Assembly: GCF_014640535.1 (NCBI RefSeq)
Contig: NZ_BMHD01000001.1
Span: 2,234,214 to 2,298,213 of the forward strand
Direction: 5' to 3'
DNA length: 64,000 nt
Source: Cnuibacter physcomitrellae
GTDB lineage: Bacteria > Actinomycetota > Actinomycetes > Actinomycetales > Microbacteriaceae
A program made the position numbers and the translations under genes. Below, piece by piece: positions 51,207-59,727 of the stretch (within the stretch, counting starts at the first letter, position 1; each line of letters begins with the position of its first letter). The notes beneath the pieces were generated by a model. It was not told the origin of the DNA. It made no database searches and worked only from the letters and a program-made list of their open reading frames with translations.

Positions 51207-52196
51207 TCAGTAGGGGCGGCTGTCCAGGACGGCCTTGGCCTGCTCCTGGTCGAACGCCTGGTCCTCGACGATGTACTGCTTGTCGACGGTCTTGCCCGCG
51301 AGGACGTCCTTCACCACCTGGGCGACCTGATCGCCGAGGAGCGGGTTGCACTCGACGATGTAGTTGAACTCGCCGTCGGCCAGAGCGGTCATGCCGTCCT
51401 TGACGGCGTCGATGGTGACGATCTTGATGTCCTGGCCGGGGGTGAGACCGGCGGCCTTGATCGCATCCAGAGCACCGAGACCCATGTCGTCGTTCTGCGC
51501 GAACAGGACGTTGATCTCCGAGCCGTACTTCTGGAGGAAGCCCTCCATGACGGTCTTGCCGTCGGCGCGGGTGAAGTTGCCCGTCTGCGAGTCGAGCACC
51601 TTGATCTGGGAGCCCTCGATCGCCGAGTTGAACCCGGTGGCGCGGTCGGTCGCCGCCGACGAGCCCGTGGTGCCCTCGAGGACGACCAGGTTGGTGGGCT
51701 GCTTGCCGTAGTTGTCGGCGACCCACTTCCCGGCGGTCTCGCCCTCCTTCTCGAAGTCGAGGCCCACCCAGCTCTCGTAGAGGTCGTCGGGGGCGGAGAC
51801 CGTGCGGTCCTCGAGGATCACCGGGATGCCGGCGTCCTTCGCCTCCTTGAGCACGTCGTCCCAGCCGTCGCTGACGATCGGGGCGAGCACGATGGCGTCG
51901 ACACCCTGGTTGATGAAGTTGCGCACCGCGGCGATCTGCGCCTCGGGCTTGTTGTCGGCCGCGTTGAACACGAGGTCGAAGCCGTTCTCGGCCGAGAACG
52001 CCTCCTTCATCGACTCCGTGTTCGCGCTGCGCCATCCGCTCTCGGACCCGGTCTGCGCGAACCCGACGGTGATGACGTCACCGCTCGCGCCATCGGTCGA
52101 CCCGGCACCGCCGGATCCCGACCCCGAACATCCCGTCGCCGCCAGGGCGACGGCTCCTGCCAGCGCCAGACCGGCGAGCAGTCTCTTCGCCTTCAT
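51207..52196 (-). CDS. ytfQ: sugar ABC substrate-binding lipoprotein, YtfQ-like
   Basis: A 329-residue lipoprotein: signal MKAKRLLAGLALAGAVALA, lipobox ATGC, then a type I sugar-binding fold. The strings VGFAQTGSESGWRSANTESMK, AVRNFINQGVDAIVLAPIVSDGWDDVLKEAK and IPVILEDRTV closely follow YtfQ, which binds galactofuranose; homologues beside ara genes take up L-arabinofuranose, the likely substrate here. GGAGG lies 8 nt before the ATG. First gene of the operon, behind a strong regulated promoter. Confidence 0.92.
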   Translation of the reverse strand: MKAKRLLAGLALAGAVALAATGCSGSGSGGAGSTDGASGDVITVGFAQTGSESGWRSANTESMKEAFSAENGFDLVFNAADNKPEAQIAAVRNFINQGVDAIVLAPIVSDGWDDVLKEAKDAGIPVILEDRTVSAPDDLYESWVGLDFEKEGETAGKWVADNYGKQPTNLVVLEGTTGSSAATDRATGFNSAIEGSQIKVLDSQTGNFTRADGKTVMEGFLQKYGSEINVLFAQNDDMGLGALDAIKAAGLTPGQDIKIVTIDAVKDGMTALADGEFNYIVECNPLLGDQVAQVVKDVLAGKTVDKQYIVEDQAFDQEQAKAVLDSRPY

Positions 52197-52267
52197 TCCA
52201 AAACCTCCTTGTTTCGGTCCGGCCGCATCGCCGGTGTGATTGCAACCCGTGGGGGTGAGTTGTGAAT

Positions 52268-52298
52268 ATGTTAGCGATCACAATTGGGCGGCTGTCAA
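52268..52298 (-). promoter_or_regulatory. sugar importer promoter with LacI-type operator
   Basis: On the minus strand a consensus -35 TTGACA (52293-52298) is followed after 19 nt by the -10-like TAACAT (52268-52273). The spacer and -10 carry TGTGATCGCTAACA (52269-52282), a near-palindromic LacI-type operator. A repressor there would block polymerase directly. The -35 match is the best in the window. Confidence 0.65.
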
Positions 52299-52358
52299 GG
52301 TGCGAGCGGAAAGACAGGTGCCCGTTACGGAAAAGAGATCTTCCCGGATGTGCGCGGA

Positions 52359-52372
52359 TGTGAATGTTCACA
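52359..52372. promoter_or_regulatory. second LacI-type operator upstream of the importer
   Basis: TGTGAATGTTCACA has perfect TGTGAA/TTCACA halves around a 2-nt centre, 77 nt upstream of the first operator. Two sites about seven to eight helical turns apart would suit looping by a tetrameric or paired LacI repressor. It also lies 69 nt before the broken DUF1877 gene on the other strand. Confidence 0.5.
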
Positions 52373-52440
52373 TGCGACAACGACGGCCGCGGGTCGATCA
52401 GCACCCCGGGTACCGTGGCGTGCATCCGGCCCCCGCTAGC

Positions 52441-52938
52441 ATGACCCTCATGCAACGCGGTCTCCACCTCCGCCTGACTCCCGCCGAGGCGGCGAGAGTG
52501 CTGGTCACCGCCGGTGACGACCCCGCCCTGCGGGCCGCTCTCGCCGCTCTCGAAGAGGACGTCGCCGCCTCTGGCCGCGCCGGCGAGATCGACAAGGCCT
52601 GGGACCCCATCGCCTGCGCGCTCGCACCCGAGGGTCCGGCCGCCGACTGGCCCGCCCGTGGGGTCATCGGCGGTGCGCGGTCGCTGCAACACGACGCCGA
52701 CGCATCCTGGGTCACGCACTCGTCGCCGGCGGAGGTGAGGGACGTCGCCGCCTTCCTCGCCGCGCTCACGGACCCTGCCTTCCGCACGGCGTAAACCGAG
52801 ATGCCCGACGAGCTGCGCAACCCGGAGCATGGACCGGACGAAGAGAGCTACGCGCTGAGCTGGCTCGCCCGCCTTCGCGAGTTCTACGCGGCCGCGGCCG
52901 CCTCCGGCCAGCACGTGGTGTTCTCCGTCGGCTTCTGA
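52441..52938 (+). pseudogene. DUF1877-like gene with an in-frame stop
   Basis: Reading from ATG 52441, the frame codes 117 residues (MTLMQRGLHLRLTPAEAARV..., AGEIDKAWDPIACAL, GVIGGARSL) and meets TAA at 52792-52794. The same frame then continues with TEMPDELRNPEHGPDEES and WLARLREFYAAAAASGQHVV to TGA at 52938. Read through, the product is about 165 residues and matches the DUF1877 (YfbM-like) pattern, including the C-terminal fY-x-Aa motif. A change of TAC to TAA would explain it. The 3' part could be re-initiated at ATG 52801. Confidence 0.7.
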
Positions 52939-53053
52939 CCAGCATCCGGCGGCCAGCCCACGGCTGCCGCCGCCACTGGGTCAGGGACCATGCGCTCTGG
53001 CGGCTCGCCGTCCGACCGGACGGACCGCGCCGGCATCCTCCCACGTCGGCGAG

Positions 53054-53353
53054 CTACAGCGACGTGCCGATCAGCGCGCTCACGCGCGCGATCTCGTCCT
53101 CGTCGCGCTGGTAGTGGGACCACTGCCCGATCCGAGTGCAGGTGACGAGGTCGGCTCGCTGCAGCGTGGCCATGAACTGCGAGGCCGTGGACTGCGACAC
53201 CTCCGCGCGCGCCTGGATGTGCTTCAAGCAGACGCCCACCTCCTCGGCCGGCCGATCTTGCGGCGGGAAGGAGCCGGGATCCTTCAGCCATCCGAGGATC
53301 GCGAGCCGTGTCGGATGCCCGAGCGCCTTGAACACCGTCGGGGGGAACCTCAT
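53054..53353 (-). CDS. ArsR-family winged-helix regulator
   Basis: A 99-residue regulator: FKALGHPTRLAILGWL opening helix, CLKHIQARAEVSQSTASQFMATLQRADLVTCTRIGQWSHYQRDE as HTH and wing. Single Cys residues (VGVCLK, VTCTR) could sense redox state but no paired metal site is evident. The start at 53353 has GAGGTGG just upstream; the frame is open further but overlaps the SDR remnant. ArsR genes of this form often sit back-to-back with an SDR oxidoreductase gene, and here that partner is broken. Confidence 0.8.
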   Translation of the reverse strand: MRFPPTVFKALGHPTRLAILGWLKDPGSFPPQDRPAEEVGVCLKHIQARAEVSQSTASQFMATLQRADLVTCTRIGQWSHYQRDEDEIARVSALIGTSL

Positions 53354-53378
53354 CAGCCACCTCGAACGGCAGGGGGGC

Positions 53379-53906
53379 TGGTCCATCGTGGGTCTGTCGC
53401 GCCGCGGCGGTGTCGACGCGGGTGCGGTGCGGCACGTCGCCGTCGACCTTCTCGACCGCGAGGGCACCGCGAACGCCCTCGCCGAGCTCACCGACATGAC
53501 CCACGTCTTCTATGCCGCCCACCAGGACCGGCCCAGCTGGACCGAGCTCGTCGCCCCCAACCTCGCGATGCTGGTCAACGTGGTCGACGCCATCGAGCCG
53601 ATGTGGCCTGCGATCGCCCGGTTCTTCGAGCTCGAGGTCGCACCTCCCCTGCCGATGTCGCTGGCCGACGTCATGGCCGACAAGGAGGAGGTGTGGAACG
53701 AGATGGTGGCGCGCCACGGGCTGCGACGCACGCCCTACCGGGAGGTGTCGTCGTGGCAGTTCGGTGACTTCGTGTTCGGCTGGGACTACGACGTCATCGC
53801 CGACACCTCGAAGTCGCGCCGCGCGGGCTTCCACGAGTACGTCGACACCGAGGCCATGTTCCTCAGCGTCTTCCAGGACCTCCGCGACCAGCGCATCATC
53901 CCGTAG
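53379..53906 (+). pseudogene. remnant of an SDR (PRISE-like) oxidoreductase gene
   Basis: The frame from about 53379 reads GWSIVGLSRRGG...VRHVAVDLLD...HVFYAAHQDRPSWTELVAPN, which is residues about 25-100 of the PRISE-type SDR family, then jumps at about 53600 from VNVVDAIEP straight to MWPAIARFFELEVAPPLPM, a C-terminal segment that continues normally to the end (53906). The GxxGxxG nucleotide loop, the catalytic Tyr region and roughly half of the usual 350 residues are absent. No start codon or ribosome site remains in a sensible place. Confidence 0.7.
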
Positions 53907-53921
53907 GGAAGGGGCCGGCTC

Positions 53922-54542
53922 TCAGGCGCGGAGAGCAGCGGCCTCCTTCTCGGAGAGCGGGCGGACGGGGTACCCCTGGAGGAGCAGGAACAACTTGGCG
54001 GTCTCCTCGATCTCCTCCAGTCCATCCAGAGCAGCCTGGAGCGAAGGCCCCGCGACGACCGGGCCGTGATTGCTGAGCAGCTGAGCTCGATGATCGACGG
54101 CCGTGCGCTCCGCGAGCTGTTCCAGCGAGGGATCACCCGGTGCGTGGTACGGGAGGAGCGGGAGCCGCCCTATGCGCATGACGAAGTAGGCGGTGAGGGG
54201 CGGGAGGGCGTCGGCCGCGTCGAGGTCGGCAAGACAGGAGACCGCAGCCGAGTGGGTGGAGTGCGTGTGGATCACCGCGGTGTCGTCTGGACGTGCGCGC
54301 AGGATCGCCGCATGGAGGAATGCCTCCTTCGAGGGCTTCGGGCCCTCGACATGCCGCCCCTGCAGATCGATGACGGCGAGGTCCTCTGCCTGCACGGCAC
54401 CGAGGCTGCTCCCGGTGGGGGTGACCAGGATGTGGTCCCCCACCCGCACGCTGATGTTGCCGGTGCTGCCGTGGGTGAGCGACCGGCCGAACAGGGATCG
54501 CGCGGCTGCAACGATGTCCGATCGTTCGTGGGAATCCTTCAT
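53922..54542 (-). CDS. otnC: class II aldolase-family 3-oxo-tetronate-4-phosphate decarboxylase-like
   Basis: A 206-residue class II aldolase/adducin-fold enzyme. Metal ligands: His92 and His94 in VIHTHSTHS and His159 in LSNHGP; Glu73 in PSKEAFLH is the acid/base position; HGSTGNISVR and TPTGSSLG bind phosphate. Beside a DUF1537 kinase it is best read as OtnC, which decarboxylates 3-oxo-tetronate 4-phosphate to dihydroxyacetone phosphate. It is the last gene of the acid-sugar operon, 11 nt past the kinase. Confidence 0.82.
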   Translation of the reverse strand: MKDSHERSDIVAAARSLFGRSLTHGSTGNISVRVGDHILVTPTGSSLGAVQAEDLAVIDLQGRHVEGPKPSKEAFLHAAILRARPDDTAVIHTHSTHSAAVSCLADLDAADALPPLTAYFVMRIGRLPLLPYHAPGDPSLEQLAERTAVDHRAQLLSNHGPVVAGPSLQAALDGLEEIEETAKLFLLLQGYPVRPLSEKEAAALRA

Positions 54543-54553
54543 CGAGTGGCCTT

Positions 54554-55813
54554 TCAGACGCTGGTGGCTGCACGGGTGAGAAGAAGCGGATCACCGAAGT
54601 TCCCGGACTTGAGCAGGAGCGTGAGCGGCCGAGGTCCGGCCGTGACGATCCACGGCACCCCGGGCGCCGCCTCCGGTCCGACTGCTCCGCCGACGACACC
54701 GAGGGCCGTGGTGACCGAGCCCGATGTCTCGCCTCCGGCGACGATGAGCCGGTTCACCCCTCGTTCGACGAGCCCGCTCGCGATGCGTCCCATGGCTCCC
54801 TCGAGGATGCGTGACGCCCCCTCCGCGCCGAGCACGTCCTGCACGTGATGCAGCTCCTCGGCCGGCATGGTGGAGTAGATGAGCGGGGCAGAGGCCGGGT
54901 CCTGCTGGCCGTACCAGGCGAGAGCGCGGTCAGAGAGCTCAGCGGGGTCGGGGTAGGTGATCGCGTCGAGCTGAAGAGCGGGGTGTCCCTTCTGCATCAT
55001 GTGTGCGACCTGCTCGAGCGTCCTCGCGGAGCAGCTGCCCGCGAGGACCACGCTCGTGAAGCCCTCGTGCGAGGAGCCGGCCGGAGAGGCGTCTGGCCGC
55101 GCACCGGCTCGAGCGGCGTGCGCCGCTCCCCACCCCTCGGCGAGACCCGCAGCGCCGGTCACGAGGATGTCGTCGACGCACGCCGCACCGATGGTGAGGA
55201 GGTCGGCATCGTCGATGGCGTCGACGACGACGTAGGTGCCGGCCTCGTGAGCCGTCTCGGCGAGGCGCTGGCTCACGTTCTCCACGCCGCGGGCCACGTC
55301 CCGGTGGTCGAGCAGAGCCACGGGATGCGCGGTCTGATGCGCCAGGACCCTGGGAAGGAACGAATCGGTCATGGGGGTGAGCGGATGGTCTCGCATCGAG
55401 GAATCGGAGAGGAGCTTCTGGTCCACGTAGAGATGCCCCATGTACTGGGTGCGCAGGTGACGAGGCGAGGCCGGCACGAAGACGACCCGTGTGGCGGCGA
55501 GCGCACGGCCGAGGGCGTCGGCGACGGGCCCGATGTTCCCGTCGGCTCTGGAGTCGAAGGTCGAGCAGTACTTGAAGAAGATCTGCGTCGCGCCTTGTTC
55601 GCGAAGCCAGTCCAGCGCATCCATCGACTGGGCGACCGCATCCGAGGGGGCGATGGTGCGCGTCTTGAGCGCGACGATGACGACGTCCTCGTGGTGCCGC
55701 TCCTCTGACACGTCTTCCAGGCTGAATCGGATGCCGACGCTGAGACCGACGCGGCGGAACGCGACAGCGATGTCGGTGGCGCCGGTGAAGTCGTCTGCGA
55801 TCGCGCCGATCAT
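54554..55813 (-). CDS. otnK: four-carbon acid sugar kinase (DUF1537 family)
   Basis: A 419-residue kinase phosphorylating a four-carbon acid sugar such as 3-oxo-tetronate. The N-terminal signature is ADDFTGATD (6-14) and the C-terminal nucleotide-binding region has LIVAGGETSGSV. Start ATG 55813 overlaps the previous stop (ATGA); the frame continues upstream only as a shadow. Its pairing with the OtnC-like decarboxylase defines the operon's core chemistry. Confidence 0.9.
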   Translation of the reverse strand: MIGAIADDFTGATDIAVAFRRVGLSVGIRFSLEDVSEERHHEDVVIVALKTRTIAPSDAVAQSMDALDWLREQGATQIFFKYCSTFDSRADGNIGPVADALGRALAATRVVFVPASPRHLRTQYMGHLYVDQKLLSDSSMRDHPLTPMTDSFLPRVLAHQTAHPVALLDHRDVARGVENVSQRLAETAHEAGTYVVVDAIDDADLLTIGAACVDDILVTGAAGLAEGWGAAHAARAGARPDASPAGSSHEGFTSVVLAGSCSARTLEQVAHMMQKGHPALQLDAITYPDPAELSDRALAWYGQQDPASAPLIYSTMPAEELHHVQDVLGAEGASRILEGAMGRIASGLVERGVNRLIVAGGETSGSVTTALGVVGGAVGPEAAPGVPWIVTAGPRPLTLLLKSGNFGDPLLLTRAATSV

Positions 55814-56484
55814 CGGACCTCTCCCGTGATCGCACGGCGGAGTGCCTCCACAGCGAACCGCGGGCCCGACAGGACGGGGATCCCGAGCCGGTCCTCGAGG
55901 GTCGGGGCCGCGGGAGCGAGCGAGTACTGGCCGAGCACGACGGAGTCCCACGCGGTGCCCGTCGTCGCCATGGCGTCGATGATGCTCGTCACGAGCGCAT
56001 CGATGTCACCTGATCGCGACGCTCCGACGGCCCCTTCGGCCACGACCCCCTCGACCGGGCGGTCCTCGCCGAGCTCCTCTCTGATCCTCCTGAGCGAGTC
56101 GGCGAGAGGCCCCGCGGCGGAGGAGACGACCAGGATGGCGCCGTCCCGGTCGCGAGCGGCCGCGGCCCCGAAGACGGCCTCGTCCGGCCCCAACACGGGG
56201 ACATCCGTCCCCTGGGCGCCCAGTCGGGCCACAGGAGAGTACAACGAGCACGTCAGGAGGACGCCATCGGCGCCCTCGGTCACGGCATGATCGATCAGTC
56301 GCCGCATCCGAGCGGTCAGTCGTGGTGTCAGCCCACCCTCGTCTTCGGCCTCCTCGAGGAGGCGGTCGTCGAGGATGTTCCACACGGTCGCCTCGGGGAA
56401 GTGCGCCTGAAGCGCCGCCGTCACCGGCGGGATCGAGGCGGGAACTGCGCTGATCAGCGCGATGAGAGGTGATCGGTGTGCCAT
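55810..56484 (-). CDS. Asp/Glu-racemase-fold protein, paralogue 2
   Basis: A 224-residue protein of the Asp/Glu/hydantoin racemase superfamily: PLIALISAVPASIPPV start, the first catalytic Cys region as LLTCSLYS (Cys79), and LGQYSLAPAAP (Gln186) where racemases have their second Cys. Losing one of the two Cys makes ordinary two-base racemisation unlikely, so an isomerase or lyase role on a hydroxyacid is possible. GGAG lies 8 nt before ATG 56484. Coupled to the kinase gene. Confidence 0.75.
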   Translation of the reverse strand: MAHRSPLIALISAVPASIPPVTAALQAHFPEATVWNILDDRLLEEAEDEGGLTPRLTARMRRLIDHAVTEGADGVLLTCSLYSPVARLGAQGTDVPVLGPDEAVFGAAAARDRDGAILVVSSAAGPLADSLRRIREELGEDRPVEGVVAEGAVGASRSGDIDALVTSIIDAMATTGTAWDSVVLGQYSLAPAAPTLEDRLGIPVLSGPRFAVEALRRAITGEVR

Positions 56485-56497
56485 GGCATGCTCCGCT

Positions 56498-56824
56498 TCA
56501 GCTGGTCGGATTCTCTGGGATGTCACCCGGGAACAGGGGAAGGGCGTAGGTGTTCTGCTGCGTCCCCGGGACGACGCAGGCGGCGACCACCTCTCGCCAA
56601 CGGGCGTAGTGCGGCGCAGCGCGATGCGCGGTCTCGAACGCGGCCTCGTCGACGTAGATCTCGTAGAAGTAGAAGGTGGTGGGATCGGTCGCGTCCTGAT
56701 GGACGTCGAATCGGAGGCAGCCTGGTTCATCGGCCAGCGATGCCCGCGCGTTTGCGCGGATGCCGGCGACGAACTCGTCGCGCTTCTCGAGCGCGATCTG
56801 GAGACGGACGAAGACGGTGTACAT
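56498..56824 (-). CDS. ABM-fold (antibiotic biosynthesis monooxygenase/LsrG-like) protein
   Basis: A 108-residue ferredoxin-like-fold protein: MYTVFVRLQIALEKRDEFVAGI, then EPGCLRFDVHQDATDPTTFYFYEIYVDEAAFETAH. LsrG, YgiN and similar members catalyse isomerisation or cofactor-free oxidation of small carbonyl compounds. In this operon it may act as an isomerase on a keto-acid sugar intermediate (inference). It lies 13 nt before one racemase-fold gene and 14 nt after the other. Confidence 0.85.
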   Translation of the reverse strand: MYTVFVRLQIALEKRDEFVAGIRANARASLADEPGCLRFDVHQDATDPTTFYFYEIYVDEAAFETAHRAAPHYARWREVVAACVVPGTQQNTYALPLFPGDIPENPTS

Positions 56825-56838
56825 CGGGAGCTCCTCTG

Positions 56839-57507
56839 TCAGGCTTCGATGAGGCGGCGAAGCGTCCGGGCGGCCGCTGCAGCGGGGCTGATGACGTGGG
56901 AGTCGGTGATCTCCGCCAGGAGCGGGGCCGCCGGGGCGAGCGAGTACTGCGCCAGCACGATGACCGACTGGCGCGGAACGGTGCCGGCGATCACCTCGGC
57001 CACCCTCCGGTAGTCCGCCGCCAGCACGGCGGGCATCACCTCCGCGACCAGGGTGGAAGCGACGTCGAGCGTCGCTCCCCTCGACTCGGCGTGACCGAGA
57101 AGGCGTTCCTCGGAGTCGCGAAGGGCTGCGGGCATCGACGAGACCAGGGTGATCCCTCGGCCCGCGCCGACGGCCTCATCGAATGCTGCGTCGTCGGACC
57201 CGAAGACCGGAACCCCGTCGGAAGGCTGGAGCCCCGCCATGAACGAGTACAGCGAGCAGGTGATGAGGACGGCGTCAGCGCGGTCCACGGCGCTGTCGAT
57301 GAGATGCTGCATGCGTTCCTGCAACGCCGTCGTGACCCCGTCGCCGGCCAGGGCGTCGTCGATCAGCCGATCGTCGAGGAGGTTCCAGATCGTGCAGTCC
57401 AGCTCCGATCGCACCGCCTCCTGTGCAGGCCGCATCGCCGCCTGCACACCGTGCACCAGAGCGATCCGCGGGTGTGCCGATCGCTCACTGGACGTCTTCG
57501 CGGTCAT
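56839..57507 (-). CDS. Asp/Glu-racemase-fold protein, paralogue 1
   Basis: A 222-residue paralogue of the gene at 55810, with the same WNLLDDRL helix, AVLITCSLYS (Cys84) and VLAQYSLAPAAP (Gln187) in place of a second catalytic Cys. The conserved CSLYS/QYSLAP pair in both copies suggests a specific, shared active site rather than decay. Its ATG overlaps the stop of the preceding dehydrogenase gene. Two copies in one operon may mean two successive steps or a hetero-oligomer. Confidence 0.75.
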   Translation of the reverse strand: MTAKTSSERSAHPRIALVHGVQAAMRPAQEAVRSELDCTIWNLLDDRLIDDALAGDGVTTALQERMQHLIDSAVDRADAVLITCSLYSFMAGLQPSDGVPVFGSDDAAFDEAVGAGRGITLVSSMPAALRDSEERLLGHAESRGATLDVASTLVAEVMPAVLAADYRRVAEVIAGTVPRQSVIVLAQYSLAPAAPLLAEITDSHVISPAAAAARTLRRLIEA

Positions 57508-58604
57508 GCGTCCCGCTCGCCCGTCGTGGCCTGCGGGGCACGCGATGCGACCACGGCCTCGGCGACCTCGCTGGCGAAGCGATCGGTCGTCGCGGAACCG
57601 CCGAGATCGCGCGTGCGGGTTCCGGAGTCGACGATGACCGTGTCGACGGCGGACTCGATGGCGCGCGCAGCGGACGAGTACGCGCTGTTCCCGGTGCGGT
57701 CGCCCCACCAGGCGAGCAGGAGCGCCGAGGAGATGATCAGGCTGGCGGGGTTCGCGATGCCCTGCCCCGCGATGTCGGGCGCGGAGCCGTGCCCGGCGTT
57801 GGCTGCGGCGTGATCGTCCCCGACGTTCAGGGCACCGGCGAGCCCGAGTCCGCCGGCCAGCGCCGCGGCCTCGTTGGAGAGAATGTCTCCGAACATGTTC
57901 GTCGTCAGGATCACGTCGAACTTCGCGGGCCGCAGGTAGAGGTCGGCGGCCATGGCGTCGATGTCCATCTCATGGAGGCGCACGTCCGGGTACGCGGCGG
58001 CGACCTCGGAGACGGCGGCCATGAAGAGCCCGTCGGTCACCTGCATGACGTGCCGCTTGCCGACCATGGTGACCGAGCCGCGACGCTGCCGGGCGTGCTC
58101 GAAGGCGACCTTCGCGATGCGCCGTGACGCCTCTGCGGTGATGACCCTGAGCGAGAGGGCGGTCTCTGAGGTGGGACGGAACTCCCCGTATCCCTCGAAG
58201 AGGCTCCGATCGGCGTAGAAGCCCTGGGTGTTCTCCCGCACGATCAGCACGTCGAGGCCCTCGCGGCTGAGCGGGACCCCGGGTCGATGGCGAGAGGGTC
58301 GCAGGTTGGCGTACAGGTCCAGTCGCTTGCGGATGGTGCCCGGGATGTTGATGCCCCCTTCGCTCACCGGCGGGTAGGCAGACATCCCCCCGGGGCCGAG
58401 GATCACTCCGTCGGCTTCGACGCAGGCCTCGACGACCTCGGGCGAGAGGGTGGTGCCGATGCGGCGATAGGAGGCCATGCCCACCTCGTGCTCGTCGAAC
58501 GTGAGTCCGAGCGCGAAGGCCTGGTCAGCCGTGTCGAGCACGTGGCGGGTGGCGGCACTGATCTCGGGGCCGATGTCATCACCGGGCAGGAGTGCGATTC
58601 TCAT
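57504..58604 (-). CDS. isocitrate/isopropylmalate dehydrogenase-family enzyme
   Basis: A 366-residue NAD(P)- and metal-dependent beta-decarboxylating dehydrogenase: [12 protein letters not shown] at the N terminus, [13 protein letters not shown] (substrate Arg region), [14 protein letters not shown] (catalytic Lys), and [28 protein letters not shown] with metal Asp residues, then [18 protein letters not shown]. Relatives include tartrate and 3-isopropylmalate dehydrogenases; with acid-sugar enzymes, a tartrate- or tetronate-type hydroxyacid is the likely substrate. AGGA 5 nt before ATG 58604. Confidence 0.88.
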   Translation of the reverse strand: MRIALLPGDDIGPEISAATRHVLDTADQAFALGLTFDEHEVGMASYRRIGTTLSPEVVEACVEADGVILGPGGMSAYPPVSEGGINIPGTIRKRLDLYANLRPSRHRPGVPLSREGLDVLIVRENTQGFYADRSLFEGYGEFRPTSETALSLRVITAEASRRIAKVAFEHARQRRGSVTMVGKRHVMQVTDGLFMAAVSEVAAAYPDVRLHEMDIDAMAADLYLRPAKFDVILTTNMFGDILSNEAAALAGGLGLAGALNVGDDHAAANAGHGSAPDIAGQGIANPASLIISSALLLAWWGDRTGNSAYSSAARAIESAVDTVIVDSGTRTRDLGGSATTDRFASEVAEAVVASRAPQATTGERDA

Positions 58605-58656
58605 GAGGTCCTCAATGGGGTGTCGTGAACAGGATGGAGGTGGGAAGCAGGAGGGG

Positions 58657-59727
58657 TCAGAAGGGCAGCACGACACCGTCCTCGTGAGCGATCCGTCGGA
58701 GAGCGTCGATGGTCCGTTGCGGCAGATCGAGCCCCCCGGCCTCGAGCGCCGCCTGACGATGACGGTCCTCGACCTCGCCCGGGTAGAGCACGCGGGCGTG
58801 GCCCTCGGCCGGAGGCACGCTCGTGACCTCGCTGACGATCCGCCCGACCCGCTCGGTGTACTCCGCCATCGACCCGGCGGCGGAGACGTCGATGGCCAGG
58901 AAGAGATGTCCCGCGCCGCTGCGCGCGGTCGGCTCGTACGGGCCGTGGACCCCGGTTCCCACCTCGCTGCCGGTGAGCGCACCCGACAGGACGTCCATCA
59001 TGAAGGCGATGGCGTAGCCCTTGTGCCCCGCCATGGGCAGGATGACGCCGTCCACGGCCTCGGCGGGATCGGATGTGGGATTGCCGTCGCGCCCGAGCGC
59101 CCAGGTCTCCGGGATCGAGTCGCCGCGCTGCTTCGCGAGGTGGATCTTCCCTCGCGCCACCGCTGTGTTCGCGACGTCGACCACGACGACCCGGTCGCCG
59201 AATGGGGCGGCGACGGACCAGGGGTTGGTGCCGACGGCCTTCTCTCGGCCGCCCCAGGGCGCCATCGCCGGAGACGCGTTGGTGGTCAGGATCCCCACGC
59301 ACCCCTCCGCTGCGGCGCGCCGAGTGAAGTACATCGCCGTCCCGAAGTGGTTCGAGTTGCGCACACCCACCGCTGCCACGCCGAACTCGTGGGCGCGCCG
59401 GACGGCCTCCGTCCTCGCACGCTCGGCGAGGACCTGCCCGATGCCGTCCCTCCCGTCCATGACCAGGAGTGGGCCGGTGTCGCTGACGATCGCCGGCTCG
59501 GTCCGCGCCGTCATGCTGCCGGCGCGCAACCGGTCGATGTACCACGGGAGGCGGAGGACGCCGTGGGACTGGTGACCCCACAGGTCTGCGGCGACGAGAC
59601 TGTCGGCGATCAGCTCCGCGTCGCCCGAGGGGACTCCTTGAGCCTCGAGCAGCGAACGGACGGCGACGATGACCTGCGCCGCATCGAGCCGCAAGGCGTG
59701 ATCCGGCCTAGAAGAGCGGGTAGGCAA
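58657..59727 (-). CDS. Ldh-family (malate/L-lactate type 2) dehydrogenase
   Basis: A 356-residue NAD(P)-dependent 2-hydroxyacid dehydrogenase of the type 2 malate/lactate fold: HQSHGVLRLPWYIDRL (catalytic His), GVAAVGVRNSNHFGTAM, NPWSVAAPF and LPMAGHKGYAIAFMMDVLSGAL. The best start is TTG at 59727, with GGGAGGG 4 nt upstream; it overlaps the transporter gene by 20 nt, so translation is coupled. It probably oxidises the imported hydroxyacid as the first step. Confidence 0.86.
   Translation of the reverse strand: MPTRSSRPDHALRLDAAQVIVAVRSLLEAQGVPSGDAELIADSLVAADLWGHQSHGVLRLPWYIDRLRAGSMTARTEPAIVSDTGPLLVMDGRDGIGQVLAERARTEAVRRAHEFGVAAVGVRNSNHFGTAMYFTRRAAAEGCVGILTTNASPAMAPWGGREKAVGTNPWSVAAPFGDRVVVVDVANTAVARGKIHLAKQRGDSIPETWALGRDGNPTSDPAEAVDGVILPMAGHKGYAIAFMMDVLSGALTGSEVGTGVHGPYEPTARSGAGHLFLAIDVSAAGSMAEYTERVGRIVSEVTSVPPAEGHARVLYPGEVEDRHRQAALEAGGLDLPQRTIDALRRIAHEDGVVLPF

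Noticed and set aside
52801-52938. An independent 45-residue gene starting at ATG 52801
   Set aside because: It is exactly in frame with the upstream DUF1877 coding sequence and completes that family's C-terminal pattern, so it is better read as the 3' part of a broken gene.
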